This document shows positions 1 through 8,014 of a stretch of 64,000 nucleotides of DNA, piece after piece. The DNA is taken from positions 3,174,001-3,238,000 of the forward strand of contig NZ_CP090974.1 of assembly GCF_021513195.1 (NCBI RefSeq), in the 5' to 3' direction. Made by a program: the position numbers and the translations under genes. The stretch's first letter is position 1. Each line of letters opens with the position of its first letter. Below the pieces are notes generated by a model. The model did no database searches. It was not told the origin of the DNA and saw nothing but the letters and a program-made list of their open reading frames with translations. The DNA is from Shewanella sp. OMA3-2 (GTDB taxonomy: Bacteria > Pseudomonadota > Gammaproteobacteria > Enterobacterales > Shewanellaceae).

Positions 1-1073
1 TTTAAGTGCTCGGCAAGTATTTCACTCATCAACGCGACTCTGCGCACATGCGCCCTGGTCTCCTGACTCCGTTGTTCGATCGCATCACCAATAATTAAAA
101 TCAGTTCTTTTTGAGTTTGTTGGATGTTTTCTTTACCCGCTAAGTTTTCAAAAGTTAGGCTAACATTAGCGGCAAATAACTCTAAAATTCTTACCTGCAG
201 AGGTGAAAGCACTGCATTGTGTTCTAAATATAATATGCTGGTTACATGATTACCAAACTCGTAAAAACCAACATAGATGTTGTTATGTACTACAGATTTT
301 TTTAATGCTATTGCTTCGATAATGTATTCTTTAACATCCCCTGGTAATGACTCAACACTGTCTATTTCACTGTAGCTGACCAAATCACCAGTGGCCGCAA
401 GTAAGTTCATTTGGGTATCTTGATATAAGTCTTGATGATAACTGGTTAAGTACAATGCAGAACTGTCTAAGCTAAGTAACTGCAAGGTTTGCTCTAATAC
501 CGCACTGCCAAAATGATGTAAAGTATTGCTACGAAGTACTGAAGAAGATGCTGAAATAACTTTTTCCATTCCACGTTGGCTTTGCTCAATAATTTTAATA
601 TCTCGATATGAACGTAAAGAGGTATACACACAGGATTTTAATTTTGCAGCGGTTAACTCAGTTTTCGCTTTATAATCATTAATATCAAAATCTCGAATCA
701 CCCTTTCTTCAGGAGCGCTTCCTGGTTGACCCGTTCTTAAAATAATACGAACTGAGTGATTATTTAATTCACCACGAATACGTTGAATTAAATCAAGCCC
801 TGCATGATCATTTTCCATTACCACGTCGACAAAAGCTAACGCAATATCGTGTTCATCACGCAGTAAATTAAACCCTTCTTCGGCGCTAAAACAAGAATAA
901 AAAACCAAACTTCGCCCATCAAGGTTAAATTGGCTCAATGCTAATTTTGTTACATCATGAATGCCTGGCTCGTCATCGATAATAACGACTTTCCATGGTG
1001 ACAACTGGACTTTAGGTTTGAAAACCATATTATCGCCTTTTGGCATATCAGCAGATTTTTTAAACAGAGCCAA
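1..1073 (-). CDS. Response regulator with DUF3369 and HD-GYP domains (3' part off window)
   Basis: The reading frame enters from the left edge, so the C-terminus is missing; about 357 residues are visible. An N-terminal receiver domain has the acidic cluster IIDDEPG and a phospho-acceptor Asp in AFVDVVM. A GAF-like DUF3369 segment follows, and the visible end (GDAIEQRSQETRAHVRR) is the beginning of an HD-GYP domain. Families with this order are probable c-di-GMP phosphodiesterases controlled by phosphorelay. I chose the TTG start at 1073 because AAGGGAG lies about 7 nt upstream; the ATGs at 1046 and 1028 are in frame but have weaker ribosome sites. No cognate kinase is visible in the window. 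Domain assignment is by motif; activity is inferred. Confidence 0.8.
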   Translation of the reverse strand, partial: MALFKKSADMPKGDNMVFKPKVQLSPWKVVIIDDEPGIHDVTKLALSQFNLDGRSLVFYSCFSAEEGFNLLRDEHDIALAFVDVVMENDHAGLDLIQRIRGELNNHSVRIILRTGQPGSAPEERVIRDFDINDYKAKTELTAAKLKSCVYTSLRSYRDIKIIEQSQRGMEKVISASSSVLRSNTLHHFGSAVLEQTLQLLSLDSSALYLTSYHQDLYQDTQMNLLAATGDLVSYSEIDSVESLPGDVKEYIIEAIALKKSVVHNNIYVGFYEFGNHVTSILYLEHNAVLSPLQVRILELFAANVSLTFENLAGKENIQQTQKELILIIGDAIEQRSQETRAHVRRVALMSEILAEHL

Positions 1074-1321
1074 ATGGTGTCTCCCTTAACTTTTTTCTAA
1101 TTGTGTGTCAAAAACACGAAAAAAGTGCGTTTTTATTTTTATTATCCATTAAGTTAATAGCCGATTAAACGCCATTTTGTCAAAGAAAAGTTACCGAATA
1201 GTTAAATATTGCTTAGGCAAGCAGACTTTAAAATCAGTCAAGAAAACTTATCCGACTAGTGTGAGAAGTTAAAACAAGACATACTCTTTATCAGTCGTTT
1301 TAATCTAGGTGTAGTAATTAA

Positions 1322-2443
1322 GTGTCAATTGGACTTGTACTTGGTGGTGGTGGTGCCCGCGCGGCATATCAAATTGGCGTGTTAAAAGCCTTGGTGCAAT
1401 TTTACCCAAGGAATAGCCATATTCCATTCGATATAATTTGTGGCACGTCTGCAGGGGCTATCAATGCCACATCTTTAGCAACTCACGCAGCTTGCTTTCA
1501 TTTAGGGGTAAAGAAATTAGATTGGGTATGGCGTCACTTTAAAACACAACAAGTTTATGAGTCTTCGTTAAGCGGTGTAGCCAAGCACTTATTCAAGATG
1601 GCGATTAAAGGTTTGCAACATGGCAAGGTGAATACTGACGCCGGCAGCTTGCTAAATAATCAGCCTTTGCGTGAATTATTAAATAAACTAATAGACTTTG
1701 ATCGCATTGAGAGAAATATACATTTAGGTGCATTAAAAGCAATCAGTGTGGATGCATCCTGTTATAACAACTCACTTTCTTATAGCTTTTATCACGGTCA
1801 CCATTCGATAGAAAATTGGCAACGTGCTCGAAGACAAGGAAAACGTAGCCAACTCAATACCAATCATTTGCTTGCTAGCTCTGCTATTCCGATGGTATTT
1901 CCATCTATTAAATTAAACAGAGCCTTTTTTGGCGACGGTTCTGTCCACCAACTCTCACCTTTATCAAGCCCTATCCATCTTGGGGCAACCAAATTATTTG
2001 TGATTAATCTAGATAGCCCACATAAGCAAAATGATATTCAGCTTAATCACCACCCCAAAGCGGCCACAATAGCAGGTCATTTACTGGACACTATATTTTC
2101 AGATACGCTAAATAGCGATCTTGAACGTCTACAAAGAGTTAATCACACCCTAGCTCTTATTTCTGATGAAGATAAAAGTAAGTTAAATTTGCGACAAATT
2201 GACACATTAGTCATCAAACCAAGTGAAGACCTAGGGGTTATTGCTGCCAAGTATTACCTAGAAATACCTATCGCAATCCGTTATTTACTAAAACTGTTTG
2301 GCATCCATCAACAATCAGACTCGAGTATTGTTTCTTACCTATTATTTGAGAAGGCTTATACAACGGCTCTTATTGATTTAGGTTACCAAGATGCTATGGA
2401 TAAAATAGATGACATCAAAGCATTTTTCGATATACCCGCATAA
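1322..2443 (+). CDS. Patatin-like phospholipase family protein
   Basis: A 373-residue protein with the hallmarks of the patatin fold: a glycine-rich oxyanion loop GGGGARAA at residues 8-15, the nucleophile elbow GTSAG with Ser43, and the catalytic Asp205 in FGDG. Together these form a Ser-Asp dyad typical of bacterial lipid acyl hydrolases. No signal peptide is seen, so it is probably cytoplasmic or membrane-associated. The start is GTG, preceded by AGGTG at suitable spacing. It stands alone, divergent from the response regulator gene on the left. Substrate cannot be predicted; a glycerophospholipid or lysophospholipid is likely from the family. Confidence 0.85.
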   Translation: MSIGLVLGGGGARAAYQIGVLKALVQFYPRNSHIPFDIICGTSAGAINATSLATHAACFHLGVKKLDWVWRHFKTQQVYESSLSGVAKHLFKMAIKGLQHGKVNTDAGSLLNNQPLRELLNKLIDFDRIERNIHLGALKAISVDASCYNNSLSYSFYHGHHSIENWQRARRQGKRSQLNTNHLLASSAIPMVFPSIKLNRAFFGDGSVHQLSPLSSPIHLGATKLFVINLDSPHKQNDIQLNHHPKAATIAGHLLDTIFSDTLNSDLERLQRVNHTLALISDEDKSKLNLRQIDTLVIKPSEDLGVIAAKYYLEIPIAIRYLLKLFGIHQQSDSSIVSYLLFEKAYTTALIDLGYQDAMDKIDDIKAFFDIPA

Positions 2444-2666
2444 TGAATAAGCATTCGCATTGAGGTGGCTAATTTACTGCATTAGCTATTGTCATCTTTT
2501 ATTCATCTTAAGCTGGTAATATTTTTTCGATTAGCTTTATAAGCTTAATATCGTCATGCAAAATATTTCACGGGTTGAACTAAAGATTTCGCTTTAGCTT
2601 TTAACAGACTTTAGGTAAAAGAGAGGCTGTACTAATAGCAGTATAGTTTTATTGGATAGTTGAGAA

Positions 2667-2825
2667 ATGGCACACACATTTGAATTTGATGAAGATGATG
2701 CACCATGGGGTGACAACATCAAGGGAAAACAAAAATCTAAAAAGGTAAAGCAACGACGAAGAGATGCTAAGCGTGGCTACTTTGATGATACTGCAATGGA
2801 GTTTGCACCTGCTAAATTAAAGTAA
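2667..2825 (+). CDS. Small hypothetical protein, 52 residues
   Basis: An ATG-initiated frame encoding a highly charged 52-residue protein: an acidic N-terminus (FEFDEDDAPWGD), a basic middle (KGKQKSKKVKQRRRDAKR) and a FAPAKLK tail. A strong intrinsic terminator follows 27 bp after the stop codon, which supports a real monocistronic gene. The ribosome site is only moderate (TGAGA a few bases before ATG). I do not recognise the family. The acidic-basic architecture could suit nucleic-acid or ribosome association, but this is speculation. Confidence 0.6.
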   Translation: MAHTFEFDEDDAPWGDNIKGKQKSKKVKQRRRDAKRGYFDDTAMEFAPAKLK

Positions 2826-2851
2826 TTTAACAGAAATAAACCATCAAGTTT

Positions 2852-2884
2852 AAAAAGCAAGTTGCTATCAACTTGCTTTTTTAT
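2852..2884 (+). terminator. Intrinsic terminator after the small hypothetical gene
   Basis: Stem GCAAGTTG / CAACTTGC (2857-2864 and 2869-2876) with a 4-nt loop, flanked by an A run on the left and six T residues on the right. Confidence 0.85.
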
Positions 2885-2985
2885 TTATCTCATATAATTA
2901 AATAACGCCCCCCTATAATACTATCATCCAGAATGCTTGATGCTCAAAATTCAATTTCGATACTTTGAGGGTAAATCTAACAAAC

Positions 2986-3012
2986 ATAAAAAAGGAGCAC
3001 TTAGCTCCTTTA
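2986..3012 (-). terminator. Intrinsic terminator of mgtE
   Basis: Read on the minus strand, AAAGGAGC and GCTCCTTT form an 8-bp stem followed by a T run. It begins about 34 bp after the mgtE stop codon. Confidence 0.8.
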
Positions 3013-3045
3013 ATAAATCTTCATAGATAAATGATAATAGTCATT

Positions 3046-4440
3046 TTAAAGATACAGAATTGTCGCTAAACCTAAAAAAGTAAAAAAACCTACAACGTCT
3101 GTCACTGTGGTTAGAATTACTGAGCCTGATAATGCCGCATCTTGATTAAACCTTTGTAAAATCATTGGTACCATAACGCCAGCAATTGCAGCCATAGCCA
3201 TATTGATTAAAATAGCGCAGCCTATGATAACGCCCATCATAGGGTCATCAAACCACCAACCAGCAATCAAGCCAATAACAATGGCCCATAACACACCATT
3301 CAAAGCACCAATGCCTAACTCGTTCTTTAGCAGTGACATCACGTTCCCCGCGGAGATTTGCCCCATTGCCATGCCACGGATCATTAATGTTAATGACTGA
3401 CTACCAGCTATGCCCCCCATAGAGGCGACAATAGGCATCAACACAGCTAAAGCCACCACTTGTGATAGTACATTCTCAAACAGACCAATTGTTGCTGATG
3501 CCAAAAAAGCCGTTAATAAATTAATACCAAGCCATACGGCACGACGCCTAGCACCTACAGTAATAGGCGCGAACAAATCGTCATCATCATCCATACCGGC
3601 TGTAGCCATTAATTGTGACTCATAGTGTTCACGCACTAAGGCTGTTGCCGTTCGTAATGTCATACGACCAATTAAAATACCTTCATCATCAACTACAGGC
3701 AATTCTAACTCTCGACTGTGCTCAATTGTCTCAGCCGCTTCTAGTAAAGAAGAATCTGCTGGTATCACTCGACTATCTTGCCATAGCAAACTCGAAAGCA
3801 AAGCATCTACATCAGCTTTAAACACATCATAACGCCGAACGGTTCCTAGATACTTATCATTGATATCAACTAAAAACAGATGATCGTTACAATCTAAATC
3901 AATACGACGAAAAAATCGTTGGCCTTGGGCCACTGTTGAGTCAAGATTTAGTACCAACATTTGGTGATCGGCATAACGGCCAATTTCATTTTCATCATAT
4001 TGGTCATAAAGTTCAAAGTGCTTACGCTGGCGCTCACCCATTTGCGCTAATGCGCGATCAGTTATGCTGTCAGGTAATGAGTCACTCCAATCAATCAAAT
4101 CTTCTGGACTAAGCTGCGAAAAGATCAAATCCAGCTCTTCGTCTGGCATTTTCTTCAAAATGCCCAGACGTGGATCGGCACGCATTAAGTTTAGAACATC
4201 AACGCGCTCTTCTGGCTCAACTTGTTGCCAACGATCATAACGTTCATCTAAAGGTAAAGATTCGAGTAAAATAGCAATAGTGCCAGCTTCTGCACCATTG
4301 AGTATTTCACTAAAAACTTCGGCTTGCTCTTCCCCTTCAGCTTCTGTCAATTTTTGCACAGCTTGACTAACTTCAATTTGTAACTGTGTTGTAATTTCTT
4401 GCTCTGCTTCAGATATAAGTTCGTTCTTTAATTCTTCCAT
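3046..4440 (-). CDS. mgtE: Magnesium transporter MgtE
   Basis: A 464-residue Mg2+ channel of normal family length. The N-terminal helical MgtE_N domain covers roughly residues 45-145, a CBS pair roughly 150-270 (with VLNLDSTVAQGQ and LPVVDDEGILIGRM), and five membrane helices from about 300 to the C-terminus. The membrane part has the conserved MGGIAGSQ and a membrane Asp in TTVTDVVGFF that fits the family's pore Asp. The ATG has AAAGGG upstream. The family opens at low cytoplasmic Mg2+ and closes when Mg2+ fills the N and CBS domains. It is monocistronic with its own terminator. I saw no convincing Mg2+ riboswitch upstream. Confidence 0.95.
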   Translation of the reverse strand: MEELKNELISEAEQEITTQLQIEVSQAVQKLTEAEGEEQAEVFSEILNGAEAGTIAILLESLPLDERYDRWQQVEPEERVDVLNLMRADPRLGILKKMPDEELDLIFSQLSPEDLIDWSDSLPDSITDRALAQMGERQRKHFELYDQYDENEIGRYADHQMLVLNLDSTVAQGQRFFRRIDLDCNDHLFLVDINDKYLGTVRRYDVFKADVDALLSSLLWQDSRVIPADSSLLEAAETIEHSRELELPVVDDEGILIGRMTLRTATALVREHYESQLMATAGMDDDDDLFAPITVGARRRAVWLGINLLTAFLASATIGLFENVLSQVVALAVLMPIVASMGGIAGSQSLTLMIRGMAMGQISAGNVMSLLKNELGIGALNGVLWAIVIGLIAGWWFDDPMMGVIIGCAILINMAMAAIAGVMVPMILQRFNQDAALSGSVILTTVTDVVGFFTFLGLATILYL

Positions 4441-4668
4441 TAGCCCGCCCTTTATCTTGTTCAGGTAATAATGCGCTGACTATATTCATATTTATCGCTA
4501 TAAGCAAATAGATAAATTAAGTTGCACGCAACATAATTGACCACACTTGAATAAATCTTTATAGTACTGATTAATCAGCAAGGTTTAGCGGTTATTCCTC
4601 CCAGTTTACCCCGTTCCCTTACCTAATTATTTTCATTATATTTTAAAAACGATTAAATGGAGCAAGAT

Positions 4669-5154
4669 ATGAGTAAGGCAATTTATCAATTTGATGTCAA
4701 AGATATTCAAGGAAATAACATCAGTATGGGGACTTTTAAAAATAAAGTGCTACTGATTGTCAATACCGCGAGTAAATGTGGTTTTACCCCTCAATATAAA
4801 GCTTTGGAACAATTATACCAGCAATACAAAGATCAAGGTTTGATTGTTATGGGGTTTCCGTGTAATCAATTTGGTAAGCAAGAGCAAGGAACTGAGACAG
4901 AAATAAGCCAATTTTGCGAACTTAATTTTGGGGTGACTTTTCCATTATTTAGTAAAATAGACGTAAATGGTGATGACACTCCTCCGCTATATCAATACTT
5001 AAAACAGTCTGCAAAAGGTTTGTTAGGAAGCCAGTCGATTAAGTGGAATTTCACCAAGTTTTTAGTCGATACACAGGGAAATGTGATCGAGCGTTATGCG
5101 CCGACAACAAAACCCGAAGATTTATTACCAGTAATAGAAAAACTTTTAAAATAA
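4669..5154 (+). CDS. Glutathione peroxidase family protein
   Basis: A 161-residue thioredoxin-fold peroxidase. The peroxidatic residue is Cys37 in TASKCGFTPQY, a cysteine rather than selenocysteine. The conserved Gln partner lies in FPCNQFG and the Trp in IKWNFTKF. The frame could start 12 nt earlier, but GGAG lies 6 nt before the ATG at 4669, which decides the start. There is no signal peptide, so it is cytoplasmic. Bacterial Cys-type members usually reduce lipid or alkyl hydroperoxides with thioredoxin (the BtuE type in E. coli). Its last codons run into a 12-bp tandem repeat. Confidence 0.9.
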   Translation: MSKAIYQFDVKDIQGNNISMGTFKNKVLLIVNTASKCGFTPQYKALEQLYQQYKDQGLIVMGFPCNQFGKQEQGTETEISQFCELNFGVTFPLFSKIDVNGDDTPPLYQYLKQSAKGLLGSQSIKWNFTKFLVDTQGNVIERYAPTTKPEDLLPVIEKLLK

Positions 5155-5179
5155 CTTTTAAAATAACTTTTAAAATAAC
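5141..5179 (+). repeat. Three tandem 12-bp repeats across the stop codon
   Basis: The unit AACTTTTAAAAT occurs three times in a row, followed by AAC. The peroxidase stop codon (5152-5154) falls at the junction of the first two units, so two further in-phase copies lie after the gene. Probably replication slippage. Confidence 0.9.
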
Positions 5180-5253
5180 ACTATAAATTTCAAGTAAATA
5201 GATAGTTTTTTATAGATCTTTTTATTTTTTAACAATAATTTATATATTATTTT

Positions 5254-5280
5254 GAACTTTTACATAGATGATGACTCAAA
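5254..5280 (+). promoter_or_regulatory. Predicted sigma-E (RpoE) promoter of the single-copy small RNA
   Basis: GAACTT (5254-5259) and TCAAA (5276-5280) are separated by 16 bp. This matches the known sigma-E consensus (GGAACTT, about 16 bp, TCAAA or TCTGA). The same element with the same spacing precedes all four copies of the tandem small RNA at 43-44 kb. Confidence 0.6.
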
Positions 5281-5286
5281 CTTAGT

Positions 5287-5387
5287 AACAGTGATATTCA
5301 CTTTGTTCATCATCTCCCTGGGACTTCTAGCGCGGTCCCCTTGATCTCTAAGTAGATCGATAGGCAATCATTTGATTGCCTTTTTTT
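5287..5387 (+). ncRNA. Predicted sigma-E-dependent small RNA, single copy (about 101 nt)
   Basis: Transcription is predicted to begin about 7 nt after the promoter's TCAAA. The RNA would fold as a small 5' hairpin (GTGATATTCAC), an open segment TTGTTCATCATCTCCC (5303-5318), a GGGAC...GTCCC hairpin, a GATC...GATC hairpin, and an intrinsic terminator GGCAATCA TT TGATTGCC (5363-5380) with seven T residues. It contains no credible reading frame. The open segment is nearly identical to that of the tandem RNAs at 43-44 kb, although the rest differs. The layout resembles MicA of enterobacteria (known sigma-E RNA with a UCAUCAUCCC region). Hfq dependence and porin repression are inferred. Confidence 0.62.
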
Positions 5388-5437
5388 ATATCTATCATTC
5401 CAAAAACTAACTATAAACTTTAAGCCTGAATTTTCAG

Positions 5438-5464
5438 TATAAAAAAACCACCTTTCGGTGGTTT
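5438..5464 (-). terminator. Terminator of the Ala/Glu tRNA operon
   Basis: On the minus strand AAACCACC and GGTGGTTT form a stem with a GAAA tetraloop and a following T run, directly after the last tRNA-Glu. Confidence 0.85.
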
Positions 5465-5468
5465 AGTG

Positions 5469-5544
5469 TGGTATCCCATAGGGGATTCGAACCCCTGTTA
5501 CCGCCGTGAAAGGGCGGTGTCCTAGGCCTCTAGACGAATGGGAC
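5469..5544 (-). tRNA. tRNA-Glu (TTC), copy 1
   Basis: A 76-nt cloverleaf: acceptor GTCCCAT with ATGGGAT, anticodon loop CTTTCAC (anticodon TTC), T loop GTTCGAAT, and an encoded CCA end. Promoter-distal gene of the operon. Confidence 0.97.
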
Positions 5545-5636
5545 GCCGAGATTTACTTATACTCAGTAAATAGAGTGAATACTCACTAATGTCTGTAGGC
5601 AAAACATTAATGCTATTTGTTGTTTCCAACAAAACT

Positions 5637-5712
5637 TGGTGGAGCTACACGGGATCGAACCGTGGACCTCTTCACTGCCAGCGAAGCGCTCTCCCAGCTG
5701 AGCTATAGCCCC
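5637..5712 (-). tRNA. tRNA-Ala (GGC), copy 1
   Basis: A 76-nt cloverleaf beginning GGGGCTATAGCTCAGCTGGG, anticodon GGC in TTCGCTGGCAGTGAA, CCA encoded. Confidence 0.97.
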
Positions 5713-5747
5713 AAATTTTAGTTACTAGACACCAAAATTTGAAAATA

Positions 5748-5823
5748 TGGTATCCCATAGGGGATTCGAACCCCTGTTACCGCCGTGAAAGGGCGGTGTC
5801 CTAGGCCTCTAGACGAATGGGAC
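5748..5823 (-). tRNA. tRNA-Glu (TTC), copy 2
   Basis: Same 76-nt sequence as copy 1, with CCA encoded and anticodon TTC. Confidence 0.97.
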
Positions 5824-5913
5824 ACTGTTGATACTTTATACTCTGTATCGAGTGAATACTCATTGGTGCCTGTAGGCTAAACACCAGTGCTAGTTACCTA
5901 TAATGAAGCACAA

Positions 5914-6002
5914 AACCTTAAGGATTCGAACTCCTGTTACCGCCGACTCTTTATAAACCAAAGTGGGCGATGTCCTAAGCGCTATTGCTAGACGAATGGG
6001 AC
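5914..6002 (-). pseudogene. Degenerate tRNA-Glu-like copy 1
   Basis: Starts like tRNA-Glu (GTCCCATTCGTCTAG) and keeps the TTCGAA T loop, but has an enlarged D loop, about 14 extra bases in the anticodon loop (no TTC anticodon), and no 3' acceptor strand or CCA. About 89 nt. Confidence 0.8.
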
Positions 6003-6136
6003 ACTGTTGATACCTTATACTCTGTATCGAGTGAATACTCATCGATGTCTGTAGGCTAAACATCGGTGCTATTTTAGATTTTCAAACGTTTTTTCAAAAA
6101 CAACTGCTTCGAATTATGTTCAACCATCTTAAAAAG

Positions 6137-6212
6137 TGGTATCCCATAGGGGATTCGAACCCCTGTTACCGCCGTGAAAGGGCGGTGTCCTAGGCCTCTA
6201 GACGAATGGGAC
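6137..6212 (-). tRNA. tRNA-Glu (TTC), copy 3
   Basis: Intact 76-nt tRNA-Glu, anticodon TTC, CCA encoded; 389 bp after copy 2. Confidence 0.97.
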
Positions 6213-6302
6213 ACTGTTGATACTTTATACTCTGTATCGAGTGAATACTCATTGGTGCCTGTAGGCTAAACACCAGTGCTATTTACCTATAATGAAGCAC
6301 AA

Positions 6303-6391
6303 AACCTTAAGGATTCGAACTCCTGTTACCGCCGACTCTTTATAAACCAAAGTGGGCGATGTCCTAAGCGCTATTGCTAGACGAATGGGAC
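6303..6391 (-). pseudogene. Degenerate tRNA-Glu-like copy 2
   Basis: Matches degenerate copy 1 over its 89 nt, with the same enlarged anticodon loop and lost acceptor pairing. Confidence 0.8.
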
Positions 6392-6524
6392 ACTGTTGAT
6401 ACTTTATACTCTGTATCGAGTGAATACTCATCGATGTCTGTAGGCTAAACATCGGTGCTACTTTAGATTTTCAAACGTTTTTCAAAAAAAACTGCTTCGA
6501 ATTATGTTCGACCATCTTAAAAAG

Positions 6525-6600
6525 TGGTATCCCATAGGGGATTCGAACCCCTGTTACCGCCGTGAAAGGGCGGTGTCCTAGGCCTCTAGACGAATGGGAC
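6525..6600 (-). tRNA. tRNA-Glu (TTC), copy 4
   Basis: Intact 76-nt tRNA-Glu, anticodon TTC, CCA encoded; 388 bp after copy 3. Confidence 0.97.
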
Positions 6601-6690
6601 ACTGTTGATACTTTATACTCTGTATCGAGTGAATACTCATTGGTGCCTGTAGGCTAAACACCAGTGCTATTTACCTATAATGAAGCACAA

Positions 6691-6778
6691 AACCTTAAGG
6701 ATTCGAACTCCTGTTACCGCCGACTCTTTATAAACCAAAGTGGGCATGTCCTAAGCGCTATTTCTAGACGAATGGGAC
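6691..6778 (-). pseudogene. Degenerate tRNA-Glu-like copy 3
   Basis: Same degenerate form, one base shorter in the anticodon arm (GGGCATG instead of GGGCGATG on the plus strand). Confidence 0.8.
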
Positions 6779-6911
6779 ATATTTGATACCTTATACTCTG
6801 TATCGAGTGAATACTCATCGATGTCTGTAGGCTAAACATCGGTGCTATTTTAGATTTTCAAACGTTTTTCAAAAACAACTGCTTCGAATTATGTTCAACC
6901 ATCTTAAAAAG

Positions 6912-6987
6912 TGGTATCCCATAGGGGATTCGAACCCCTGTTACCGCCGTGAAAGGGCGGTGTCCTAGGCCTCTAGACGAATGGGAC
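6912..6987 (-). tRNA. tRNA-Glu (TTC), copy 5
   Basis: Intact 76-nt tRNA-Glu, anticodon TTC, CCA encoded; 387 bp after copy 4. Confidence 0.97.
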
Positions 6988-7077
6988 ACTGTTGATACTT
7001 TATACTCTGTATCGAGTGAATACTCATTGGTGTCTGTAGGCTAAACACCAGTGCTATTTACCTATAATGAAGCACAA

Positions 7078-7166
7078 AACCTTAAGGATTCGAACTCCTG
7101 TTACCGCCGACTCTTTATAAACCAAAGTGGGCGATGTCCTAAGCGCTATTTCTAGACGAATGGGAC
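7078..7166 (-). pseudogene. Degenerate tRNA-Glu-like copy 4
   Basis: Same degenerate form. Here two degenerate copies stand next to each other between intact Glu copies 5 and 6. Confidence 0.8.
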
Positions 7167-7256
7167 ACTGTTGATACTTTATACTCTGTATCGAGTGAAT
7201 ACTCATTGGTGTCTGTAGGCTAAACACCAGTGCTAGTTACCTATAATGAAGCACAA

Positions 7257-7343
7257 AACCTTAAGGATTCGAACTCCTGTTACCGCCGACTCTTTATACC
7301 AAAGTGGGCGATGTCCTAAGCGCTATTTCTAGACGAATGGGAC
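7257..7343 (-). pseudogene. Degenerate tRNA-Glu-like copy 5
   Basis: Same degenerate form, two bases shorter in the enlarged anticodon loop (TTTATACC instead of TTTATAAACC on the plus strand). Confidence 0.8.
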
Positions 7344-7476
7344 ACTGTTGATACCTTATACTCTGTATCGAGTGAATACTCATCGATGTCTGTAGGCTAA
7401 ACATCGGTGCTATTTTAGATTTTCAAACGTTTTTCAAAAACAACTGCTTCGAATTATGTTCAACCATCTTAAAAAG

Positions 7477-7552
7477 TGGTATCCCATAGGGGATTCGAAC
7501 CCCTGTTACCGCCGTGAAAGGGCGGTGTCCTAGGCCTCTAGACGAATGGGAC
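7477..7552 (-). tRNA. tRNA-Glu (TTC), copy 6
   Basis: Intact 76-nt tRNA-Glu, anticodon TTC, CCA encoded. Confidence 0.97.
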
Positions 7553-7642
7553 ACTGTTGATACTTTATACTCTGTATCGAGTGAATACTCATTGGTGTCT
7601 GTAGGCTAAACACCAGTGCTAGTTACCTATAATGAAGCACAA

Positions 7643-7731
7643 AACCTTAAGGATTCGAACTCCTGTTACCGCCGACTCTTTATAAACCAAAGTGGGCGAT
7701 GTCCTAAGCGCTATTTCTAGACGAATGGGAC
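7643..7731 (-). pseudogene. Degenerate tRNA-Glu-like copy 6
   Basis: Same 89-nt degenerate form; promoter-proximal member of the series. Confidence 0.8.
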
Positions 7732-7838
7732 ACTGTTGATACCTTATACTCTGTATCGAGTGAATACACATCGGTGTCTACAGGCTAAACATCAACGCTA
7801 ACAGTGACAGGCTATCTTCTGCTCTAATAATAAGTAAG

Positions 7839-7914
7839 TGGTGGAGCTACACGGGATCGAACCGTGGACCTCTTCACTGCCAGCGAAGCGCTCTCCCAGC
7901 TGAGCTATAACCCC
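7839..7914 (-). tRNA. tRNA-Ala (GGC), copy 2
   Basis: A 76-nt cloverleaf identical to copy 1 except that acceptor position 5 is T rather than C, leaving a G-U pair. First gene of the minus-strand operon. Confidence 0.96.
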
Positions 7915-7977
7915 TTCTTACTTACACTATTCGATATGCTGCCAGAATTACTGACCTCAGTCTCAACTGCGAGGCGC

Positions 7978-8006
7978 ATTCTATGCAGCATACCTTAATG
8001 TGTCAA
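7978..8006 (-). promoter_or_regulatory. Promoter of the Ala/Glu tRNA operon
   Basis: On the minus strand a perfect -35 TTGACA (8001-8006) and a -10 TAGAAT (7978-7983) are 17 bp apart, followed by a G+C-rich discriminator GCGCC. That pattern is typical of growth-rate and stringently controlled stable-RNA promoters. Confidence 0.8.
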
Positions 8007-8014
8007 CTCGTTTT

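Larger units (their letters stand above)
5748..7731 (-). repeat. Tandem repeat of tRNA-Glu, spacer, degenerate Glu and spacer (about 388 bp)
   Basis: Intact Glu genes recur every 387-389 bp, except for one 565-bp interval holding two degenerate copies. The spacers are also repeated, with a shared motif TATACTCTGTATCGAGTG and a small hairpin segment around CTGTAGGCTAAACA. This explains the array as tandem duplication kept similar by recombination. Confidence 0.85.

Noticed and set aside
5914..7731. The degenerate tRNA-Glu copies as intron-containing or split tRNAs
   Set aside because: The insertion in the anticodon loop could suggest an intron, but the acceptor 3' strand and CCA are also lost, so splicing would not give a functional tRNA.
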